A stretch of 64,000 nt of DNA from Aldrovandia affinis (GCA_029706075.1 JAINUG010000087.1:3714929-3778928); one strand, 5' to 3'; positions 19,751-33,609 are shown, numbered from the stretch's first letter. Notes: generated from the sequence alone by a model not told the origin. Made by a program: numbers and translations.

Positions 19751-22700
19751 GTGCAGGCTGGTGACCCTGGCGGAGCAGAAGGAGGTGGAGCTCTTCCTGC
19801 GGACGCTGACTCTCTGGAGTGGATCAGAGCAGCCAGCCAGGCTGGAATGAGTGTCCACCTGGTGCCACACATCCTGCACCTGGTGAGCAAGCTGGCTCGA
19901 GTTAGGAGCAGCCAGGATAGATTCGCCCGGGGGGGATTCAGCCAAGCGCCTGGAGTGTGAACTGTAAAATGTACTTTCACTTTAAGTAGTGTATTATCCA
20001 CACAGCATTTATTCATGATGATAATAATAATAGTATTTATTTCGTTTTTTTATGTGCAGACCAGCAAAATCCAATCAAAACTCTGAAGACATCAAGCTTA
20101 TAACAGATTTCCTCCAGTAGGTGGAGTGATTGCTACTTTATTCTCCACCCACCCTCACAAGAAATCACCATCGGATGTGTGTCCGCTACTCTGCACTATT
20201 TATGTGATAAGCACAGAAGACGGGTGGATATGAAGTCTGGTCAGCTTATTGCCATAGGTTTTCTTACCGTTTGTAATCTAAACATGTTTAAAATATACAC
20301 AAGTAGTAAACAGGTGTTTCATCAAAACCCGATGACGCGTGACATTTTTAAAAATACATTTTTGGAGTACTTGAGTCTCATGATTAATGGGGGTTATGAC
20401 ATTGTTTTGATTACAGGGACATGGCTCGGTGCAGCAGACAGGAACCAATACATTGTAGTGCGGTATAAACTGATCAGAAAGAGTAGAACCAATAAAAGAG
20501 GTGGGTGGGGGGAGGGGGGATGGGCGCCCTTCATACATTATTGACCTGGCTGTGTACCGTATTTAGGGCCCTCAAATGCACTTGGCTGGCATAGCCCTAG
20601 CCTACAGTGTACCACTGATTCAGTGGGAAATGAAAATCATCCATCAAACTGTGCTTTTCTTCCACTCCCGCGCTGCCAAAGTCACACTCCAGACAGGCTT
20701 GTGTCCTCTCCTCCTCAGTCTGCGCTTTCCTATAAATGACTCCCCGCAGTGCTGAATGCGAGTGTACGCCGTTCCCGCTCACGCTGGCCGAGACGGTGCT
20801 GTGATTACAAAAATTATGTGGGAGATGGAAACTGAAGACCAAACGGAGCTCAAAAGCACGCTTTGTCATCCGACTCCTTAACCCCAGAGGCTGAGGGAAA
20901 TGCGACAATTATGGATTTCCAAACAAGATGGTGTATTTCCTGCACATCGATTTCTTCTCCATTTTATCCGAAGGAGAAATGAAATGCACGACTGAATTAG
21001 CCATTACCAACCTGCCCGCTCGCATGCCCTTGATTCAACACTGAAAATAATCTAGGTATGGACAAAACAAATGTTCAATGTGATTTGATTTGTTCACACA
21101 TACAGCATTAGGAATGTTACAAAGAATGCAAATGCTTGAAAAAAAGCAAAGAATAACAATGATCCAAAATATTAAAATGTATTCCTAATACTATGCTTGT
21201 TGTCCAGGCACATCATGGCAAAAAGCGTGCTCAACCCAGGTCCTTGTGGGTGGCAATTTGGCTACTCAATACTTTCATCCCTGCAAGGTAACATTAAAAT
21301 TCAAATAACAAATCATAAATTAAATCTCTCAATGCCGTCCCCTGATTGCAGAGTGTTACTCTTTTGAAGAGAGCTGGAACACCTGCTGCCAGGCAGAGAT
21401 GAACCGCCCTGCTGTAGCGTCTTATGATGTATTCAGTTTGCAGAGCGGTGACTCGGTCATCAGTATGAAGAATGAGATTTACACGTGACTGGCCTGCGGT
21501 GAGAACAGGTCATGTGAAGGGGGGCGTGGGTGTGCTTTCAATTTTCATGTCAATGAATGTCGAGCGCGCCACCGCCAACAGAGACCTCCGATGCTCCTCT
21601 CTCCCCGAAGGGGAGAATGTAAAATGTACTGTGAAATGTAAGGCTGGAGGCGAGATGTCTCAAATGCCAGACACTGGTAAATTGGCAGCCCGTCTCTCTT
21701 GAATTGAATGCTTATAAACTGAAAGGAAGAGTTTCAGTTGATAAACTGAAACTATTCACAAAAGACATGAGGGCGCGGTCCGCCTGCGCTTAATATATTT
21801 TCAATAAAACAAGTGCAATCAAAATGGCGGAGAGTCGTAGGCTGCCCGACAAGAGACACAATATACAGAAAAGAGGTGGGCAACCTCTGCACGAGTAATC
21901 AGGGATTTCTGTTTGTTTCTTATTAACAATTTACAATAAACGCTTGTACAGTGCTCATATTGGACAATGGTGTGAACTTTGTGTCAAATAAAAGGTGTAA
22001 ATGAAACCGTGGAGAGATTTATCCTCAGGTTTCAGTAAACGGACCATTAGCTTCCTGCACACATCTCTGTTTGGAGTCTCCTGGTAGTTTACTTGTTTGT
22101 GCAAGTATTTTTGGAGCTGTTTTTTGTGCTAATGATAAAGTACAAAGGTATTTCATCCACTTATTTCTGGTAATTTGTGTTCTTTAAACAGATTAGTATT
22201 CAACTTAATTAAGACGAATTGGTCGGTCAAATGATTCATTGTGTTAGGGCCTTAGGCAATGAATTGAACAAGGACTTATGCTTAATTAATCGAGGCAGGC
22301 AACTCAATTTGTTTTAAACTCAATCAACCCAGATTCACTGAGACCCAAACCCAGCATGTGCCCTGTGTCCCTAGAGCCAGGGCTGGGTGAGATTACTGCT
22401 TTCACACTCAGCTGTCATATATATGCACAAACCAGCAGGGGGCGCTTTCGTCTAAATGTTCTGCTCTGACAGTACAGTGACACGCAAACATTACTTCAAC
22501 GTCACGTAAATGTTGCTAGAACAACTTTCAGCCATTTTCCACCTTTCTGCATCGTCACATCAGTCCCTCCCAGGATTAAAACGCCCTTCCTGAGACAATA
22601 TTAGCGTAACATTACAGAAACCGTGCTGCAGCTAAGCACATTACAGTTATGCACCTCACCATGCATTTGCTCTTGCTCTTTGTCAGTCAGTGCTCGGCAG

Positions 22701-23400
22701 CAGCAATAGTTGATTAACCCACTCCAAATGTTTTTTTGTTACATCCAGCCCTGAAGTACAGATAATCAACCAATTGTATACTGTGTATTACCTGCAAAGT
22801 GGACAAAGCCTTTTTTGGACGGGGGAACAAAAGTGTGTACAAGGAATATTTATTAGATTGCCTGTCTACCGAAAAACCATGACAGTGAAGCAAATATTTA
22901 CTGGTTTGCTCAAGGCCGACTAGGTTTTTAAAAAAACGTGGGCTAAATAAGCAGTAATTACAACAATGAAGACTCAAAACTTGCTTAATGAAACTCCATG
23001 GGTACGTCTGACAAACAAAATACATTTAAATTAGGCACGCAACATAAATTCACTGAGGGTTAATTAGGCCCTTAAATCCCAGTCCTGGTGATTTAAGTGC
23101 TTGTGACAAACAAAGCACAAACAGGGGTCTTTACTCAGGTATTGCAATGAGAATGAGCCGCAGGGTTAAAAGCCCAGGCTTCCCTTTGGGACGGAACACA
23201 AGTTTCATATCACAGGTGCCCCAGGTTTTCTCTGTCCTTGTATTGATTTTGAGGTCACATTTCTCTGCATCTGTTCTACGCTGCTGATAACTAGCAGCCC
23301 CAGCGCCCTCTCTGTGCTGGATGGGAGCTGTGTGAAGGTCAAGTCATGTGATTGTGGGTCCTAATGAAACACATCACCAAAATAAAGGAACGAAAGACAC
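19751..23400. other. Gene desert segment, no gene recognised
   Basis: No coding signature or clear transposon. Two stretches (about 20620-20950 and 21340-21720) are higher in complexity and lack repeat features, which makes them candidates for conserved non-coding elements; this cannot be tested from one sequence. Confidence 0.35.
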
Positions 23401-23410
23401 GTGAGTATGC

Positions 23411-23412
23411 TT

Positions 23413-23447
<35 letters not shown>

Positions 23448-23640
23448 TGCGTCTGTATTAGCATATGTATGATTGAGTATCCTTCCTAATAAAAATCTCA
23501 CTGAAAGAAAGAATAGAAAGACAGGGCAATGAAGTGTTGTGATTGCATGAGTTTGTGTGAGAATATGTCTGTGCATATGATAATTGTACTGTATATATGT
23601 GTGTGTTTACGTGAGTGTGTGTGTGAGAGAGAGAGTTTGG
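23411..23640 (+). repeat. GT/GA-rich simple repeats
   Basis: Two GT-GA runs (about 23411-23447 and 23597-23635) separated by unique sequence. The open frames across them are low-complexity artefacts. Confidence 0.85.
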
Positions 23641-23663
23641 GTGTATGATATGCAGGGGTTGAG

Positions 23664-23990
23664 TCAATTAAATTCCACTAGTCTGCTTGTTGAGAACAAG
23701 GTGAAGGATGACTCATCTGACCATATGACTTTCCACTGCTGAGTAGACCACTGCCTGTGTTCCGTGTACCACTTTACTCGCAAATGGACATTTTTAGGTG
23801 TAATAAGGGGTTTATGCACTGAAACTCGGCCATAGTACCCCTCTCTGTGAAGTTCTCGACGGACTGTTCTTGCTGGAACTGTCTGCTCGTGCCCTAGTTT
23901 GATATTTGCAATCATCTGCTTTGTCTTGAACAAATGCACAGACATCACAGTCAAGGAGTATACGCTTTCAACCACAGTTGCTCCTAGTTG
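23664..23990 (-). pseudogene. Tc1/mariner transposase fragment
   Basis: The - strand encodes TVPARTVRRELHREGYYGRV, HKPLITPKNVHLRVKWYTEH and QQWKVIWSDESSFTLF. These are the second helix-turn-helix and the start of the DDE catalytic domain of Tc1-like transposases; WSDESSF contains the first catalytic aspartate. The rest of the catalytic domain is missing, and no inverted ends were identified. It is a dead remnant. Confidence 0.85.
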
Positions 23991-24199
23991 ATGATCCCTT
24001 TCTTTCCCTCAGACTTCCATGTCAACATCACCTTTCCCTCGTGAAACATTAACAAGCTATGCAGTCTTCGTCAGTGAAACTCCTGTCAAACGTCCCCCAA
24101 CAATCATTCAGTTTCCTTTATTTTGGCGGTTAGCTGTATGTCTCCTGTCTGAATTCTCCAATGAAGGGTTAAATCTACTTCACAAACACTATGGAATTG

Positions 24200-24900
24200 C
24201 AGAGGTTTTGAATAATTAAGCAGTTTAAATCAATGTGACAGAAATAGTACAATATGTACAGAAAATATACCCTAGTTAAGGGCTCTTGGACTAAATAATT
24301 GTGCTGCTGCCTGGAATAGTGTCATTATAGTCTTTTTTTCCCAGGAAGCAATTATTTCACGAAATTCAGTGGAGTATTCCCTCTTGTTCTGGGTAAATGT
24401 TGTATGTGAGAAGTTTTATATGAGTAATTACCTGGAATAATGCTTCCCTTCCAAATTACCCCACTGAGGCAGTTGATATTAATTATCCTCGTCGTGTCAC
24501 ATTAGACTCATAAAACTTTAAATATGGTCCTGTGTCCCATTCGTTGTCACGGCACGGTTATTGTATACCAATGAATATGCGATCTTGAATGCAACTAATC
24601 GGAGTCGGACCCTGCGATATACACCCTGCAGGAGTGAGAAGGGGAGATGGATGGAGAATAATTATAGACGGTTTTAAGAACAGAATCAATTTAGGATAAG
24701 TGCTAATTAATGAGTAAGTTCATTAAATGTAGATGTGAAATGTTGTGGCATTTGAATGTACGGTGCAGCTGAGGTGAACAGGGTTTGGGTTAGCGGAGAG
24801 GCAAGGTCTTATTCAGACGACCATGGTGTGGGTTTATTAATGGTCTGTTGTCAGTCCAGCTTCAAATGTGACAGGGATTATTTAGTTCTACCATAAAATA
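24200..24900. other. Intergenic DNA, nothing recognised
   Basis: AT-rich unique-looking sequence without gene or element features. Confidence 0.35.
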
Positions 24901-24956
24901 CCACACAAACACATGCACGAACACACACACACACCCACATGCATGTACCATATACT

Positions 24957-24959
<3 letters not shown>

Positions 24960-25039
<80 letters not shown>
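24960..25039 (+). repeat. (CA)n microsatellite
   Basis: About 40 uninterrupted CA units, with shorter interrupted CA runs just upstream from 24900. Confidence 0.97.
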
Positions 25040-25041
<2 letters not shown>

Positions 25042-25090
25042 CATTTATCACGTGCACCTCTATGTTAATGATAATGTAAGCAATTTGTAT

Positions 25091-25675
25091 GATTTACATT
25101 TACATTTAAATTTTTGGCTTATCCAGAGTGACTTACAAGATGAGCATTTATACATGGTAAGATCATTGTTCGCGCAAAAGATCACTGTAGTAATACGGCA
25201 ATAGGCATCATTGTTGGCAGATGCATACCGTGTCTGTAACACAGGGAGAGAAAAAGTTAGTAGAATTAAATTATATATATTTTTATAGTATCAAACATAA
25301 ATAAAAATATGAAATACAGTATTAAACATGAAACCAGTGGTGAAGACAATTAGTTAATATACAGAGTCAGTGGTAGTGGAGTGTGAACAGGTGGGTTTTG
25401 AGTCTCTTGCGGAAGATGGCCAGTGTTTCCTGACCAAGTGCGGAATATCATTCCACCATCGGGGGGTCAGGACAGAGAAGAGGCGAGACAGTGAGGAGCG
25501 GCTGCCTGGAGCCAGGAGGGATGGAACAGTCAGTGTGCCAGAGGAGGCAGAGCGGAGGGGTCTGACTGGGGTATAGGCTGTGATGAGTAATGATGACCAA
25601 TTATTTATTTTGAACAATATAGAATCTTTTATGGTTTTATATTTTGACAAATGACAGTTTTTGTTCTTGAACACA
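25091..25675 (-). mobile_element. L2 LINE 3' end with ORF2 C-terminus
   Basis: The - strand encodes the C-terminal end of an L2-type LINE polyprotein: TVPSLLAPGSRSSLSRLFSV, then LTPRWWNDIPHLVRKHWPSS, then RDSKPTCSHSTTT (about 25600 to 25370). The usual 3' untranslated block and a damaged GGATA hairpin follow, ending with ATTTAAATGTAAATG-like repeats at 25091. This copy links the short 3' tails elsewhere in the window to the LINE that made them. Confidence 0.82.
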
Positions 25676-25689
25676 TTTTTTGAAAACCT

Positions 25690-26036
25690 AAAAAAAATGT
25701 ATTTATGATTTTTCCCAGTTTTTCTCCCAATTTAGTGACCAATGGTACCTTCTATTCCTTCAATTTGCCCTTCCCCACCCACCGCCCGTCACTATTGGAC
25801 AAGCCAATAACCCGAGGCTGGCAATGATCCACCTCCTCCGAGATGGAACTCACCCACCTGTCTTACAGGGACGCCCTTCACGCTTCTCGGCAAGCTCGTG
25901 CTGGCTCTCCCTCACCCTGGGGCGGACAGCCAATCGCCGTCTCGAATGGGGCTCCTGGCTCGATCCCCGGCTGCAATAGGCAACTTGCATTCCGTGTGAA
26001 TGCTTTTACAGTTATGCCACCTGAGGCCCCCCCATT
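25690..26036 (-). mobile_element. tRNA-derived SINE
   Basis: On the - strand: GGTGGCATAACTGTAAAAGC (A-box region), GGGGATCGAGCC (B-box region), GGCGATTGGCTGTCCGCCCC body and a TAAATTGGGAGAAAAACTGG tail. It starts directly next to the L2 end at 25.68 kb. Confidence 0.72.
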
Positions 26037-26039
26037 AAA

Positions 26040-27590
26040 AAAAAAACAGATTTTTCATCTTCTTCACAAGTTTCCACTTTGGATAGAATATAAAAAGCAA
26101 GTATAGATACAGTCTAAATGACTTAATACAGGGTAAGAATGTTGTGTCGTGCTACCAGAGTTACAAAGATAACACCCTGTCAATGGAATCTGTTTCATGG
26201 AGATATGTGAGTTTCATGGCACAATGCATTACAAGCTTGTATTTATTCTAGCTCATACTTAAATCATACTAAATACATACTAAATCATAAATCTGTTTAT
26301 TCAACATCCAGTCGTATGTACTTCATAAGTGAATTAACCCCCATCTGCATGGATATTATTAAGGTAATGACAAACTTCTGTATTCATAGAAATCTCACTT
26401 ATATTTAAAAATGTAACAACAGGGTGAGGGTGATGAATGCATAATTCCTAACGTCTTTCATGTTAGCATCATAACTGACTGTGACTAATCCATGTTTCAA
26501 GATCTTGGCAAATATTAGGAACATGAAATTCTCTAATAAAAAAAACCTTGTTAAATAGATACATGAACATTGTTGTGTTTCACTTCAGGGTTTTCATCAT
26601 TACCTCCTGTGTGTTATCACATTTTCCGCTTGTAATGCAGCAGTAAAACAATTTTTTGTCAAATAAATATTTAACTCACGTATTGCATCCACATAGTGTA
26701 TTTCATAGTGTATTTCACTCCTCTCCCCTCCAACCTTTTGCCACAATAAATTGAGGCAGATAAATGGTCTGTTTAAGATGTTCGTGACCTTTGACCTCTC
26801 CACCCCTTCATGGCTCCGCATGTATCACGGTGTCCCGTCTCTGTGAAAAGCCAAATGAGTGGCCTCGCTCAGGCCGTCTGTCATCGCCGGGACAGCAGGG
26901 GTGCAGATAGCGGCCTGACGGGAGCCAGTGTGTCACAGGTGTGGGGATAGATGGAAGGGATACGCGGGATTAGAGAACTGGGAGGAAGGCATTTAGGCGT
27001 GTACAGCTCCATTTCCCAGGTAAATGTACTGAAACGGATGGAGGCAGGATGACATTTCTGCTCTGAAAGCAGGGCGGGAGCTCTCAGCAGTGTCCTTTAT
27101 TGGTTATTTTCTGTTCTGTTCAGAGTTCAAACCTTTTTTTCCTTTTTTTAAATGTAGCATTTACAGAAAAGGGGGAAAAATAGCATTTGTGTATACAATA
27201 GGATCCAAGATTTTCACTTTTCACAAGGACACGGACACAAAAACTGCACGTTCAAACATGAATTACGGTCACAAAACATTTATACATATAGGTTCTGATA
27301 CATATAGGGAAATAAATAAACTGAAAAAGAAGTGTCACCAGCTACTATACTATGGAGAATGAAACTGGTGAAGGTTCATACAAGAACCTGATGATGCCAT
27401 TCTGGAATATGCATTGATGGCAGGCACTGTTTCTTATGCCCATGGCGTTGTTACAGGTCACGGGTCTGTGCCACACCTTTGCCAGCCTGATCTGTTCGGG
27501 GGCCAAAAGAAAATCCTGGGCAAACATATGTATTTTAATATTAATTTCAACCAAGTGGCTTAGTTGACCCAATCAGTAAGTTTATCATAT
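26040..27590. other. Intergenic DNA, no gene recognised
   Basis: No family-like coding sequence. The stretch 26800-27010 has higher complexity and CG content without repeat hallmarks. Confidence 0.35.
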
Positions 27591-27597
27591 ACGCACA

Positions 27598-27950
27598 TTG
27601 CAGTCCGTAAGTATTTGGACAGTGACACATTTCCTTGTGAATTATTTGCCATTTGGACACTGGACAATGGACATAAATGTAAAAGTATCAACAGCGCCAT
27701 GTGGATGGATCAACAGCACATATAGAAAGTAGTACATCATGAAATTATAGATTTGGGTTGGAGTGATCCGTTAAAAAAATATTCAGTTGTGATTCATTAC
27801 TTAAATGTTAAAAAAGGACAAACCAGAATATAATTGGGATACTTAGATGTTTTTTAGGTTCAACATACTTCTACAGTATGGAATGTCTGTTCTGAGGAGA
27901 GGATTGAAGAATCCAAACGCTTACACAAATCAGTTGTAAAGCTGCACGGC
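27598..27950. mobile_element. Tc1-like element end, truncated
   Basis: Begins GCAGTCCGTAAGTATTTGGA then CAGTGACAC, a terminus I recognise from fish Tc1-like elements. No matching opposite end or transposase was found, so this is a partial copy with an uncertain right border. Confidence 0.45.
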
Positions 27951-28989
27951 TGGAGGAGCTGAGCCATTACCTCTTGGGTGGTTTGGGTGGTTCGTACCAA
28001 AGCCACCAATCTGTTGATGACTGAATACGATGCCAGATTGGAACAGGCAAGGGTATAACCACATATTAAATATTGTGGGGGGACGACATAATGAAAGGGA
28101 ATGTTTTATATCTACAAATTGTTCATATGTATTCCCATTTAATACTTTCATTACGGTAAAATATTCTTTACGGTACATCTGGCTGTGAGGAGAGCTTGCG
28201 GGAGTTTTGTGGTGTGTGTGTCAGCAGCGGGTCTCCATGGGGAGTTAACATGGTTGTTCTGTAACAATTGAACGAGTGATATTAAAATGGTTGAAAATGA
28301 AGTAAACATCTATTTGGAGTAACACAAATTATTGAGGGGGGACAGATATGAGTGGTTTGAATGTCAGATATGATCCCCTCTCCTATGGGAACAGGCATCC
28401 TAATGGCAAGTTTAAACTGCTGGCGTGTGAAGATTGGGCTTTATACTTGTCCTTTTTTGTGATCTGCGTTTTCTTTCTCTCCCATTGCTGCAATGGCAAC
28501 ATATCGGACTGCACAGCATTTATTTTACTGCTGATATTGTTTCTAGGAGGATCCAAGGGAGTAATGATGTACTGTGAGAACACACCGTTGTCAGCAGGAG
28601 TAGCACAAATGGCTATTATTCTGAATACAGCTAGGTACAGCTTCCTGGGCTCTTAAGTCTCTTGCCGACTGTAATGAGGGAAAGGCGCTTGGTACCAAAA
28701 CCTTTCTCTTGGAAATGGATGTTCATATTTCAGCAAGTTAATAAAATGGATATAAAGTGCTTCTGTGATAGGGTTGCCACACATTCGGTTTTCACCTCAT
28801 CAGTCCAGTTTTCAGGCCCCTTATCTAGGTAGCAATTCAAAGAATATTTGTCTGGTTTTTCCAAAAGATGCATCATGAAAAAAATATTTTTTCACATATA
28901 TTTCTTGTGCATTTCAACAAATTTCAGCAAATCATTTGATCTCCCCGCCCCCTTCTCTTGTTGAGCCTAACTGTAATTGACGCTCCAAA

Positions 28990-29300
28990 TTACATACTGT
29001 AACACCACACTTGGTGTGAATGTTGGTGTTACGTGAAGTAGTGCACACCAGGAGACAGACCAGAAGTTAAATGAGTCAAAAATAGCTTTAATCAAGGGGG
29101 TAATGGGCTCAAAACACAAGAATGGACTCCTCATCTCTTTCTTCACTAAGTGAAGAAACCTGGCACCGTTTGTTTCCGCTTCATTGGCCACAGGTGGCAG
29201 CCATTTTCCTTCCGTGTTGCAGGGGTGTGGCCTGCTGGTGGCACCATTTCAGCCACACCCCAATAGCTCTGCTCTGCTAGGTCACCACAATACAAAACAA
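28990..29300. repeat. Possible dispersed element, related to 41.8-42.35 kb
   Basis: Shares features with 41815-42350: a start with CACC/GCCACTTGG, a central AATCAAG/CAATC-rich part, a GCAGCCATTTTCC or GAAGCCATTTTCC block and an end in CACAATA. The similarity is partial and the borders are uncertain. Confidence 0.25.
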
Positions 29301-32300
29301 AACATAGCTCATTTCTGCTATTCTAATGGCTCTCATAACAAGAGGTCAGTAATCCAAGCCAATGATAGTCAACCTTCTCTCAGTGGCGAATCAAGGTCTG
29401 TGCAAGCTATCAAGCTAGCTATCATTCTCTGAGAATGTTGAAGAAGCAAAAATGTTGGAGACAACTAGTGAAGCTGGAGCACCTGTCCCAAAAAAGATAA
29501 GAAATTGCTCCTTTTGCCTGGGTTCAGCATAGTCTCAAAATAATTTAAAAGACACAAATACAACATGTTTGATCTCTTTCACCATCAAACACAATGGTAG
29601 CAAAGCAGCTATGGCCCATAAAAGCTCAGATTGCCAAAATTATATATTTCTTTTTTCATTACATTCTACCAGAAAAACAGTGAGGAGGAAGGGTAGCCCT
29701 CTAGTAGCCCTATCATCGAGACATCACCACAGCTATTTTGAGCCACACATCACACAGCGATTGAGTGAATTTCGAATGTCAGTGTGAGGCTGAGAATTGG
29801 ACTCCTGTTTCATTCACTAACACAACTTCACCAAGTGTATGTGTGTGTTTTAGTTCACTTTTGTTCACTTAATTGTTGTCAGTGAAGCCCAACTGATTTA
29901 CGTATTTTAAATATTTAAATATTACTATGGTTCCATTGAGGGATGCTGCTTATCAATGGCCCTTGATGTTTTCTGAACAAGCTGATGAAGCTGATTAGAG
30001 CCAAGGATTGGATTTCCTCATTTCCTCTGCTTTATAAAAAACACTAAACAACGCTACCATTTTTACTAACCAACCAATTTTAGTAACCAATTACTGTGTT
30101 TTAAAACAGTAATGGCATTGATTATGATTTTGTCTATTTGCATTGTGTAAAAATATTTAGACAAATAAATAAGACCATTTGCTTAATGTATCACAATGTA
30201 GACACCCTGAAAAGTGTAACTGCGTGCAAAAAAAAAGAATAAGATTAGGTTAAGGACTTACCTATTGCTTAATTTAAAGAAGTATGCTGCTGTATATGTA
30301 AACCAGTTCCAGCATTATATATACTCTTATACACATTTTTCAAGGGCACAAAACAATGATGTTAATGTTTTTGCCATTAAGGCTTTTCACAGCTGTTCAA
30401 TTATAAAATTCTGTGGTTCTCTGTAATAGAAAGTGAAACATTTCTGTTTGTTTTTCATTGTCTCTTCATTTACTGTTTCCCACAGTGAAAACAAGTTATA
30501 TTTTTCCAAGGACTTTCCTGAAATTAATCTAATCTCTCCATTCTTTCTGTCACATGGCTTGTATTTATTGTCATTGCTATCTCAAAGCTTTTTTTGAGGG
30601 TGGGGGGGGGGGGTTCAGGGGTTCATTAAAACTGCGTTCCTGCTTGCACATAAAGCTTTCATTCTCCAACGGAATCAGTAGCCATAGTAACAAACCCTCC
30701 ATCAATGTTACATTATTGGCACATTGAGGCTTTTCATTCACTGGCTTGTGTTTCTTCCTGAAAAGTTAGAGGGGCAATCTTCACACTTCATCACAGGGCA
30801 ACATCATCAGAGATGCATGCTACCCCACAAAACACACAAGTGACCACCCTGAAACGTATTATGCTTAACCAGTATATTAACCAGCCCCAAACACCAATAG
30901 ATATGAACCTCAAACTCAGCAGAGAATATTACCAACCCCAAACACACTTAAAACATGAACCACGCCCAAAAACAGGCAAGTTTACACCCCCTCGTCCATT
31001 ATCCTGTGATAGTGGCGGTGATATGTGGGGGCTGACAGCGCGTCTATCAGGACCATGTTTAACGCTTTAATGGATGGCGTAGGCTGAGGCTCGGACGTGC
31101 CACCAAGTGACAGCACTCAGGCAGCAGCCACCGCCGCAGGCAATCGATCACTCGGCACGCGAGGACAAGGCGCAGATCATGTCTGATGTGTGCCTGGATC
31201 ATCACTCACCCAATATTCATCCTGTTGTCCCACCCACCCAACAGGTGGCAGCAAAGTGTGTCACCTTCACCATGTGTTATTCACACACCAATACTCGCGG
31301 ACACGCTTTGTAATGGCAGCAGTCCCTTCATATGTAATGTCAACAAAAATGTTTTCAACTCACATATACAAATCATGTACTCTGTACATCTGTAAAACAC
31401 AATTCTTGAAATTGGTCTGCATTCCAAGTTACTGATATCAAAATTAAACTTCCACAAACATATTTCACACAAACTAAACAAGCACTGTTCCAAAGCAATG
31501 CTACCAATATTTCGTTCCAGTAACTTGGCGCTGTGTTTCTTCATCTTGCCATCTCAAGAGAATGTTGTCTTTGAGATTGTTGAGCGAAAAGTATGCATGC
31601 TTGTCTACGCCCTTGCAAATTGATGGAGGACCTTGCAGCAATGAGACAGGCCTACAAAAATGATTTGGATCAAATAAAATATTGTTGAACAAAACTGGTT
31701 AACAAATGCCTGGAAGAATTCACATTAGGTAGTGCTGTTGCCTTGTACCCGTAGGAACAGCAGTTTGAATCTCTGTGTGATTGGGGTTTGAATATGAGTG
31801 GGAATTTCACATTATTCAGGATACATTGGTGCCTCAAAATATGTGTGTGTGTATCAATGTTTGTGTGTGCGTGACTGACTTTTATTTCAAGCTAAAAAGA
31901 TGAATAAAAATGGCCAGGTATACTATAGACCTTTTAATAAACATTTTCAGAAAACATTAAAATGGGTTCCATTTATACCACACAGCACACACAACAGCAG
32001 CCCAAAAAAGTAGCAATGAGAGCATTTAATTATTACAAGATGAATCACTTTGTTTAATAAGCTAATTTGGTAATTAAGTGAATGTTATGGAGGATGGCCC
32101 TCCAAGGGCTATTTGCTGTCCCGATTTGCATACACCAGCAGCCAGTCTTGATTTTTCTCATTCAATCTCACACATTAAAATACCTTTACCTTACTAATTA
32201 ATTTCCATTCATTTCAAAGGGGTTTTAGATGAAATTGATGAGGAGAAGGTACATTCCACACAATATCTCAATTAGTACTCTTTGAGGATTTTTTGTTGTT

Positions 32301-32470
32301 GTTTTAATCAGGTGGAGAGCGCGCTCAATTGCTAAGAGCTGTTAATTAAGTTCCTCTTCCTCCTTGCCATGGTTTCCTTCTCCTCTGCTTGCCAATCTCT
32401 TTTTCTGAATCACTTTAAAATGCCATCGCCGAAATGCCATTTGCATTTGTCATTTTGACAACGTCTAAAG

Positions 32471-32552
32471 TGAGAGAGAGAGAGAGATTGAGAGAGAGAC
32501 AGCGAGAGAGTTTGAGAGAAAGAGAGAGAGAGGGAGACAGAGAGAGAGACTG
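32471..32552 (+). repeat. GA-rich simple repeat
   Basis: Interrupted GAGA array with occasional TT and CA interruptions. Serine/leucine-rich frames across it are artefacts. Confidence 0.9.
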
Positions 32553-33309
32553 AGCATTCCCAGAGAGGCACTGCAGCAGAATGCTTCTTGTGGCTTCGGC
32601 TGAGTCCACACTCCACACTCCTCAGCAATAACGGGGAAGAAAAATGGGTTGTAATTTAAATGTTAATTACTCTCCATAACCCGCTTCATTGTCACAACAT
32701 CTTTCAGACTTGGCCACCTACAGTGGCGGACAGGAATTTTCAACATAATAGTGTCTGAAATTTTAGTTTGAAGTGCTGCAACCATTTTGTTGTTTTTGTT
32801 ATATAACATAATGGAAATTGACTGCACTGCTAACTTTTTAACCCTTTTTTGAAGGACCAACATGCATATCAATGGAGGTGTTCAATCTCACCGCTTTGCT
32901 GCTTTGTTTGGTGTCTTTCTCTTTGAGTAATTAATTTCAGCAACAATTCAATTTTCTTCATTCTAGAAAAGGGGATTGTACCCAATTCACACCCATCTTG
33001 ACGATGCACGGCAATCATTTTGTGCCAGAATGTTCAATTCACATCAAGGCCATCACCTTATACGTGGACAATTTCTCACCTTTTCTCAGCAAGCAAGCCT
33101 TTTGTATCTACAACATTCTGGCACTGATTCAGACTGCAAGTGGTCCAAATGTTTTGGTAGTATATTTTCATCCTTAATTCAATCAATCTTATCAACATTA
33201 ATACAATAATGGAGAAGCTGGGTCTGGTAGGAAATCAGAAACCTTTTTATTCCCTTATCTGGAAGCATTGATAAATAGTTTTGAGTGCACTAGCAATGGC
33301 GTGCTAATC

Positions 33310-33607
33310 CGGAATGTTTACATATACGTTGCACAAGGGCGACCCCTCTGGTTGATCAGACGCCAGCAGTCTGCCTGGTCCAGCTGTGCATGAAGTGCAC
33401 TCCTCTACTGCGACGGCCGTGCAGACCAGCTGCTGGACCTCGGGGTGAAAAGAAGTGACAGCTAGCAGCACACACCTTGGAGGGGAACGTGTGTTTGTTT
33501 GCACCCTCCTGAATTGACTAGGAAATGCCCTCTGATGGGACGGGTCTGAGAGAATACAATTGGGTATTCCAAATTGGGATAAAAAATAAACTGGGGATAA
33601 AAAAAAG
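33310..33607 (+). mobile_element. tRNA-SINE fragment, tail preserved
   Basis: The tail ACAATTGGGTATTCCAAATT followed by GGGATAAAAA matches the tails of the 6.4 and 61.5 kb SINEs in the same orientation. The block CTCCTGAATTGACTAGGAAAT also occurs at 39.54 kb. The tRNA-like head is not recognisable. Confidence 0.5.
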
Positions 33608-33609
33608 AA

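Larger units (their letters stand above)
28200..33300. other. Gene desert segment with minor repeats
   Basis: No coding gene recognised. It contains a G-run at 30601-30613, a possible repeat element at 28990-29300, and candidate regulatory stretches near 30980-31160 and 32030-32420. An open frame at 28348-28656 is hydrophobic in its middle but resembles nothing known to me. Confidence 0.35.

Noticed and set aside
24862..25044. Open frame encoding alternating V and C residues on the - strand
   Set aside because: It is a translation of the CA microsatellite and has no coding signature.
28348..28656. 102-residue frame with a hydrophobic centre that could be a small membrane protein
   Set aside because: No family resemblance, no upstream promoter or splice pattern, and such frames are expected by chance in AT-rich DNA of this length.
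32410..32628. Serine/leucine-rich frames on the - strand
   Set aside because: Artefacts of the GA-rich simple repeat.
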